From contig VXPE01000132.1 of assembly GCA_009839745.1 (NCBI GenBank), forward strand, positions 1-38,931: a stretch of DNA of 38,931 nt, written 5' to 3'. The notes under the pieces were generated by a model that was given only the letters and a program-made list of their open reading frames with translations, ran no database searches and was not told the origin of the DNA. The position numbers were made by a program, and so were the translations under genes. This document shows, one piece after another, positions 34,478-38,931 of the stretch (its first letter is position 1; every line of letters starts with the position of its first letter). This DNA is from Candidatus Poribacteria bacterium. GTDB lineage: Bacteria > Poribacteria > WGA-4E > WGA-3G.

Positions 34478-34537
34478 TCGAAAATTATAGTGTGGAAAAT
34501 TTTATCAACTTAACGAGGCAAAGGATGGAGGATAACA

Positions 34538-36256
34538 GTGCAAAATTTCTTTCCTAAAACCTTGCATCCTCTTTATATTTTTGAAGCGGAAAATGCCCTT
34601 TATGCAGCGGACCTTGAAAAAGCACGTGTTGTTGAGCTTTCGGTTGTAATGAGAGAGATGTTGAAGTTTGCGGAGAGCCAGAACGACATAGAAATCCAGC
34701 AGACCCTCGGAAACTCTTATACGGATGACGATATTCTTGAGGCATTTGAGAGGTTCGCGGTACTTGAGCGGGAAGGCTTATTATTCAATCGTGGTGAGGG
34801 GCTCAGGACGACTTTCAGCAATGAAAGTCAACGACGAAAGTTACTTGTCGCTATCCCGAGTATTACGGCGGATTCGTTTTTTGATATTGAATTACTCTCT
34901 GCTGGCACGAACATGGCACTTTCTCAGATGTTTCATCACCTTATCAACTACGTAGACCTTCATTTTGCCGGTGCTCAAAATCGCGAGTTAGCCGAGAATA
35001 TGTATGAAGTCAGTATGAGTGTGCGTGACTTAAAGCGATTGAGTCGAAGGGTCAGTGACACATATTTCGGTATTCTCACGCTACATCGAGAGCATGAGAA
35101 TTGGCTTTTTCCGCTTTATGAAGAGATTGAACTCCCTCCGATTCTGGTTCAGTGTCATGCGCCGCGCGGGCACGGTGGTTATGCGATGAATTCCCTTTTA
35201 CGGCACTATGCAGCAATGCGAGATTGTGATGGTTTTACGGCACCTTCAGATTATGTCCGCGAGTTTTATAGAGATTATGTGTGGGATCCGAGTTTCTTCA
35301 ATACACTGCCAAACGGTGTGGATTCAGCGTTGTTTAAGCCGATGGACAAGGCAGCGGCAAAGCGGGAAGTTGCGGAAGCAGTCGGAGATGCCCGTATTGA
35401 AACGATGCCGACTGTGGGTTATCTCTCACGAGTGCAATCGGAGAAAGGGGCATCCGTCTACTTGAAGTTGGCAGAGCTGAATCCCCATCTGCTTTTCTTG
35501 ATTGCGGGTCCGGGTCTCGGTAGGTATGCGTCATGTGAGTTGCCTGACAATCTTGTGTATGTGGGTTTCCATCGGCGTGAGAAGTTACCGATTATCTACA
35601 ATGCGTTTGATGTCTACTGTTTTCTGTCGATGTCAGGTGAGGAGACGTTTGGGTTAACGGTGCTTGAGGCAATGGCGTGTGGGGTTCCACCGGTCGTTCC
35701 GAATTTCGATGGTGTTCCCTCGGTTGTCGGGGATGCTGGGTTGATTGCGGATGCCGAGAATTTCGACCAAGACATAGCGACGCTTGTGAGTTATCCGTGC
35801 CCGATGGATTTTTCGGAGAAGCTTAATTTACTATTCAGAAATACTGGGATGCGTGAGCGGCTTTCTAAGAAGGCGAGAGCGCGGGCGGTGTCATTTACTT
35901 GGGATAAGACTGCGCGCCAGATTGTGCAATTGTTTGAGGAGCTTCATCGGAAAAAGCGGCTTATGAATCCGAACAGGCTTTTGAGTGTGTTCGCGTCGAC
36001 ACAAACGTTGGCATCGGGAGAAGCAGAGATATTGAAATACAAGTCGGTTGTGTTGAGTATGAACACGCGTTACGATCGGTGTCTCATAAGAAATGCGGCG
36101 TATCCGATGCGTGTTGAGGACGGGTTGGTGTTGAGTATTTTGAAAGACCATACGCCCAGAGAAGCGGAGGCACTGCTCACTGCACTGGTCTCGGATGAAA
36201 CGGAAGCCAAGGCAACTCTTAAAAGGGTTCGCGGCTTAATTAATGCAACGGCTTGA
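34538..36256 (+). CDS. GT4-like glycosyltransferase with N-terminal PqqD/RRE-like domain (copy 1)
   Basis: 572 residues from a GTG with GGAGGATAACA directly upstream. The N-terminal 12-82 stretch reads as a small winged-helix peptide-binding (PqqD/RRE-like) domain: strands around YIFEAENALYAADLEKARVV, then DDDILEAFERFAVLEREGLL, as seen at the start of radical-SAM peptide maturases. The rest is a GT-B/GT4 enzyme: acceptor half with HAPRGHGGYA and LPNGVDSALF, donor half with VGYLSRVQSEKGASVYLKLA, LFLIAGPG, and a complete E-x7-E motif (E369, E377, in ETFGLTVLEAMACGVPPVV). A C-terminal tail of about 90 residues resembles that of copy 2. I infer it glycosylates the cysteine-rich peptide encoded at 38095. 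It leads the operon. Confidence 0.85.
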   Translation: MQNFFPKTLHPLYIFEAENALYAADLEKARVVELSVVMREMLKFAESQNDIEIQQTLGNSYTDDDILEAFERFAVLEREGLLFNRGEGLRTTFSNESQRRKLLVAIPSITADSFFDIELLSAGTNMALSQMFHHLINYVDLHFAGAQNRELAENMYEVSMSVRDLKRLSRRVSDTYFGILTLHREHENWLFPLYEEIELPPILVQCHAPRGHGGYAMNSLLRHYAAMRDCDGFTAPSDYVREFYRDYVWDPSFFNTLPNGVDSALFKPMDKAAAKREVAEAVGDARIETMPTVGYLSRVQSEKGASVYLKLAELNPHLLFLIAGPGLGRYASCELPDNLVYVGFHRREKLPIIYNAFDVYCFLSMSGEETFGLTVLEAMACGVPPVVPNFDGVPSVVGDAGLIADAENFDQDIATLVSYPCPMDFSEKLNLLFRNTGMRERLSKKARARAVSFTWDKTARQIVQLFEELHRKKRLMNPNRLLSVFASTQTLASGEAEILKYKSVVLSMNTRYDRCLIRNAAYPMRVEDGLVLSILKDHTPREAEALLTALVSDETEAKATLKRVRGLINATA

Positions 36257-36286
36257 TTAATAAGCAGTCAGCGGTCAGTAAGAATC

Positions 36287-36344
36287 GCGACCCGGAGGTC
36301 GCTCCTACAGAAGAGGAGGTCGGGATTCGGAGATCACTCCTACA
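36287..36344. repeat. Repeat-bearing spacer between the two glycosyltransferase genes
   Basis: A short hairpin GCGACC-cgga-GGTCGC (36287-36302) overlaps the first of two similar 17-mers, CGGAGGTCGCTCCTACA (36293-36309) and CGGAGATCACTCCTACA (36328-36344), 35 bp apart. The CCTACA end recurs at the hairpin near 38466, so these look like members of a dispersed intergenic repeat. Confidence 0.5.
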
Positions 36345-36371
36345 AGAAAATTACGAAATGGAAACAGAATA

Positions 36372-38117
36372 ATGAAACGTAGAACAGATTATCGCCTGAA
36401 GCGTCACCATAAGTTTGAACATGGCGGACGCAAATATGTAGCTGACCTTGAGGCGGACGACATTGTTGAAGTAAACGCCGTGGAATGGGAGATCCTTTCG
36501 CGTTATGGGGCGCAGACCCAGTATGATATCGTGAAAGAACTGAAGCAGAAGTACAAGGTATCCTCTATCTTCGATGGCATTGAACGGTTGGAGCAACTTG
36601 GAAGGCAGGGCATCCTTCTGCGTGCTGAGATTGAGGCGGAGAGACTTCCTCATGCGAATGGAGATCGACATCCGAAGTTGTTGGTCCCCTTCGATTTTAC
36701 GAAGGAGAAGTTGGCGTTGGACCACGTCACGAATCTGAATCGGTATCGACTCTTAACGCACCTGACCAAGTATGCCGAGTTGGAGACGTTTAACTTTTCC
36801 AAAGACGGAGCGACGCACATAGATCTGGGACAAATTGATGTTCGGCATATAGAAGTTACGGATGACAACACTTTTTCTCCAGCATGGTATGCAGATGACG
36901 GATACACAGGTATCCTGCTCCTGTCGCAGTTCCTGTTAGATGATCTGCTCTTCTATCAGGTTTCAGATGTCCCCATTGTGCACTGTATAGAGGGTTTTCA
37001 GGGCTTACAAGGGAGTATAGTTGAGACCCTTCTGACGCTGAACGCTTTCCAAGATGCGAAGGATACGTTGGTCGTAAAGTCATCGTGGATGAAGGCGTGG
37101 CTTGAAGAGTTGGATATTCCGGGAGAAAAAGTGTGTGTTATTCCTGACGGCATAGACGTGGTTTCCGAGTCGTTAGGGGATAAAGCGTTAGCAAAGCGTC
37201 ACACGGCGGCGGTTTTTGAAAATCCGATGTTCGTTAGACAACCGGTTATCGGACTGATATCTGGATTTGAACCGAATCGCGGCGCGGTGTGGATTTCTGA
37301 GTTTGCGCGATCTAACCCGCACCTCACGATTTTTGTCTATGATGCGGTGTTAGCGCGGCGCGCGCTACATCTGCCGGAGAATGTGGTGATCTTCAGTGTT
37401 GACAGTGAGGAGACTCGAACGATTTTACCGCTATTCTTTCAGGCACTGGATCTTGTGTGTTTTCCTGCGATTCCCGGAACCCCGCTTTCGGTGGTTTCCG
37501 AAGCGATGGCGTATGGAACGGCTTGTGTTGTAATGACGAAGTATGGGATGCCTGCAGAAGTTTCGGGTGCTGGGGTTGCCGTGAAGTCGGACTGGGATAG
37601 TTTTGGCAATTTCCGTGTACCACTGCGGCATCTATCACAGACAATAAACGGACTGTTGGCACCCTGTGGTGGGCGTGCGGCATTTGCAGACGCTGCTAAG
37701 GGGCTAATGCAACGATTTACTTGGGAACAAACGGCAGGGGAACTCGTGCGGTTGTTTGAAGCGAATTTTCGTAAAAAAAGAGGTTTTTCAAAGACAGCGA
37801 GTCCTCTGTTCCCATCGATTTTTTGTCGTCAATATGACCCAGGGACCGGGACGATAGACACTTGTGCCTATCGACACGGAACGGGTAGGTATGAACATCT
37901 TGAAACCGCATTGGCAGAAGTGTTATCTGAACATCACACATCTGCTGAAGTTGAATCGGTTGTCAAGCATTTCCAGCGTACAGGTTCTGCTCCGACGTGC
38001 GATATGATTGATGCTGGAAATGGGTTTCCGAGCCGTGGGGGTCAGGAAACCAATCCCGCCAAGATGGAGCATTGGCAGAAAGGAGGAGTCCGAAATGAAT
38101 GCCAAGATCTTTGGTAA
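36372..38117 (+). CDS. GT4-like glycosyltransferase with N-terminal PqqD/RRE-like domain (copy 2)
   Basis: 581 residues, paralogous to the preceding gene throughout. Residues 10-78 form the PqqD/RRE-like domain (FEHGGRKYVADLEADDIVEV, VEWEILSRYG, IFDGIERLEQLGRQGILL). The GT-B part has VVKSSWMKAWLEELDIPG, VIPDGIDVV, IGLISGFEPNRGAVWISEFA and IPGTPLSVVSEAMAYGTACV. Here the first glutamate of the E-x7-E motif is replaced (G369) while E377 stays, so catalysis or donor use may differ, or this copy may serve as a partner of copy 1. Ribosome binding site is weak; the gene follows copy 1 by 115 bp. Its last 23 bp overlap the peptide gene, indicating translational coupling. Confidence 0.85.
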   Translation: MKRRTDYRLKRHHKFEHGGRKYVADLEADDIVEVNAVEWEILSRYGAQTQYDIVKELKQKYKVSSIFDGIERLEQLGRQGILLRAEIEAERLPHANGDRHPKLLVPFDFTKEKLALDHVTNLNRYRLLTHLTKYAELETFNFSKDGATHIDLGQIDVRHIEVTDDNTFSPAWYADDGYTGILLLSQFLLDDLLFYQVSDVPIVHCIEGFQGLQGSIVETLLTLNAFQDAKDTLVVKSSWMKAWLEELDIPGEKVCVIPDGIDVVSESLGDKALAKRHTAAVFENPMFVRQPVIGLISGFEPNRGAVWISEFARSNPHLTIFVYDAVLARRALHLPENVVIFSVDSEETRTILPLFFQALDLVCFPAIPGTPLSVVSEAMAYGTACVVMTKYGMPAEVSGAGVAVKSDWDSFGNFRVPLRHLSQTINGLLAPCGGRAAFADAAKGLMQRFTWEQTAGELVRLFEANFRKKRGFSKTASPLFPSIFCRQYDPGTGTIDTCAYRHGTGRYEHLETALAEVLSEHHTSAEVESVVKHFQRTGSAPTCDMIDAGNGFPSRGGQETNPAKMEHWQKGGVRNECQDLW

Positions 38118-38364
38118 AATTAATCACTTCCTGAAATCTGAAGACGGCCGTGTTGGTGTCAAAGTACCGCTGGCATTAGGAATAGCAAGTGGGAGTCTGT
38201 TGTTAGTTCAATCAGTGCTTTCCCCTTCCGCTTATGCTGGAGTTGATGAGTGCCGTTTTGATACTGACTGTGACCCCGGGGAGTCTTGTGAAAGTGTGTG
38301 TGAGGGTACAACGGAAAACGGTACCTGTTTAGGGGAATGGGTACGCAAATGCGTCGATTCATAA
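38095..38364 (+). CDS. Exported six-cysteine peptide, candidate glycosylated precursor
   Basis: 89 residues from the ATG at 38095, chosen for the strong AAGGAGGAG upstream; longer in-frame starts lie inside the glycosyltransferase gene. Residues 1-23 are a polar, basic leader (MNAKIFGKINHFLKSEDGRV), 24-42 a hydrophobic helix, and SPSAYA at 43-48 a likely signal-peptidase site. The remaining 41 residues hold six cysteines (53, 59, 65, 69, 78, 86; pattern CX5CX5CX3CX8CX7C) with several Ser/Thr. The unusually long leader fits recognition by the RRE-like domains of the two enzymes encoded upstream. Whether the product is an antimicrobial, a signal or a surface glycopeptide cannot be told. Confidence 0.75.
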   Translation: MNAKIFGKINHFLKSEDGRVGVKVPLALGIASGSLLLVQSVLSPSAYAGVDECRFDTDCDPGESCESVCEGTTENGTCLGEWVRKCVDS

Positions 38365-38465
38365 TCCTTGTAATTCAGGGATTAATTCAAACGATTGACT
38401 TCCGTTTTCGACACTCCTGTTGTGTTACCTCACAGCAAGTTTGTCCTCCATTAAGAAGTAAATGT

Positions 38466-38503
38466 GGGCAGGTCTTGTACCTGCCCCTACAATCATTTTT
38501 TTA
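38466..38503 (+). terminator. Hairpin and T-run after the peptide gene
   Basis: GGGCAGGT (38466-38473), loop CTTGT, ACCTGCCC (38479-38486), followed 10 bp later by a run of T. It is placed about 100 bp after the peptide stop and would end the glycosyltransferase-peptide operon. Confidence 0.5.
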
Positions 38504-38580
38504 ATCGTATCACCGAAACTTCATGGAACCTTCTACATAGGGAAATGATATACTGTTCCTACGCAATTGAGGATACGCCG

Positions 38581-38703
38581 ATGTCATACTATGAGGCTTT
38601 TCTTCTATTTTTGGCACTTACTTTCTGTGGGTATGCAAGTTATACCGAATCTGAAGATACATTGGTGTCTATGCACCCATTCGCGGAAAAACGGTGTCTT
38701 TAA
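38581..38703 (+). CDS. Possible very small exported protein, doubtful
   Basis: 40 residues starting MSYYEAFLLFLALTFCGYAS, with GAGG 9 bp before the ATG and a TATACT-like hexamer at 38549-38554. The start looks like a lipoprotein signal (LTFC), but only about 24 residues follow and the end runs into the repeated motif at 38694. It may be a truncated gene start rather than a working gene. Confidence 0.3.
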   Translation: MSYYEAFLLFLALTFCGYASYTESEDTLVSMHPFAEKRCL

Positions 38704-38733
38704 TTTTAAAGGGCATCAATTTTAAAGGGCATC
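38694..38733. repeat. GTGTCTTTAA motif with a perfect 16-bp tandem repeat
   Basis: GTGTCTTTAATTTTAAAGGG (38694-38713) resembles the motifs at 34187 and 34457. Overlapping it, AATTTTAAAGGGCATC occurs twice in tandem (38702-38717 and 38718-38733). A gene controlled from here would start beyond the window. Confidence 0.55.
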
Positions 38734-38931
38734 CTTAATCACAAGTGTTTTTATTTTATAGTAATGCCCCTGATTACCTATACACTAACGGAAAGGTGTG
38801 TCGCATTTTTGAAAGCGTCCACATATTGTTTGGACTTTACTATATCATCACAACTCATATCAAGGACCTCTTTAACTACTAAAGTTTGGACAATTTTAAG
38901 AATTAAGATGCAGAAAAGCAGAAAAGCAGGT
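38734..38931. other. End of window, no gene seen
   Basis: AT-rich sequence with stops in all frames I read and a short repeat (GCAGAAAA twice) at the very end. No RNA gene, promoter or coding frame could be supported. Confidence 0.5.

Noticed and set aside
34538-38117. Ordinary cell-wall or exopolysaccharide glycosyltransferases
   Set aside because: Possible for the catalytic part, but the N-terminal PqqD/RRE-like domain and the overlapping Cys-rich peptide gene fit peptide modification better; no polysaccharide assembly genes are nearby.
38464-38580. N-terminal extension MGRSCTCPYNHFF of the last small frame
   Set aside because: It is a translation of the terminator hairpin arms, not protein sequence.
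1-38931. tRNA, rRNA, insertion sequence transposase or phage integrase
   Set aside because: No cloverleaf, ribosomal motif, DDE/serine/tyrosine recombinase signature or terminal inverted repeats with target duplications were found by eye.

Overview
The window looks like a moderately AT-leaning bacterial chromosome from the Planctomycetes/Poribacteria part of the tree, most likely a Candidatus Poribacteria-type genome. The reasons are a DUF1592-type heme protein next to a DUF1552 protein, DUF6785-type polytopic membrane proteins, CRTAC1/ASPIC proteins, several secreted LamG proteins ending in the same TTTW-containing tail, and dispersed GC-rich intergenic hairpins. This is family recognition by eye; no database search was run.

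Layout. 1-2036: a type ISP-like restriction-modification gene cut by the left edge, and the C-terminal stump of an Ldh-family dehydrogenase. 2160-8294: a plus-strand secreted cluster (DUF1592 heme protein, an unusual HExxH lipoprotein, a Tat-exported SMP-30/gluconolactonase-like protein with a premature stop, a DUF1552 protein). 8732-18851: minus-strand genes (Uma2-type nuclease, two DUF6785-type membrane paralogues, an overlapping TPR / SUMF1 / ASPIC-ankyrin operon, a LamG protein). 19000-21700: a decay zone in which a subtilase and a second type ISP gene both carry internal deletions. 21890-27210: a small membrane protein, a PD-(D/E)xK-like protein, a LamG protein and a 1119-residue LamG / GH67-like / pectate-lyase-like protein. 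27252-30459: a divergent pair, a Rieske protein with a large unknown C-terminal part and an enolase-superfamily enzyme. 30636-38364: the most unusual region.

That last region has two halves around a 434-bp divergent intergenic region. To the left, a sigma-70 ECF factor is fused through one membrane helix to a large extracytoplasmic BNR/Ycf48-like propeller, and is followed by a small winged-helix-like protein. To the right, two tandem GT4-like glycosyltransferases each begin with a PqqD/RRE-like peptide-binding domain. They are followed, with overlapping reading frames, by an 89-residue exported peptide with six cysteines. I read this as a candidate ribosomally made, glycosylated, cysteine-rich secreted peptide system, possibly under the membrane-tethered sigma factor. 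A motif beginning GTGTCTTTAA lies in front of both divergent transcription units and recurs near 38694, and two dyad sites 21 bp apart lie just in front of the sigma gene.

Promoters readable by eye often have the form TTGAxx - 16 to 18 nt - TGCTAtaAT-like, so ordinary housekeeping promoters seem to be used elsewhere in the window.
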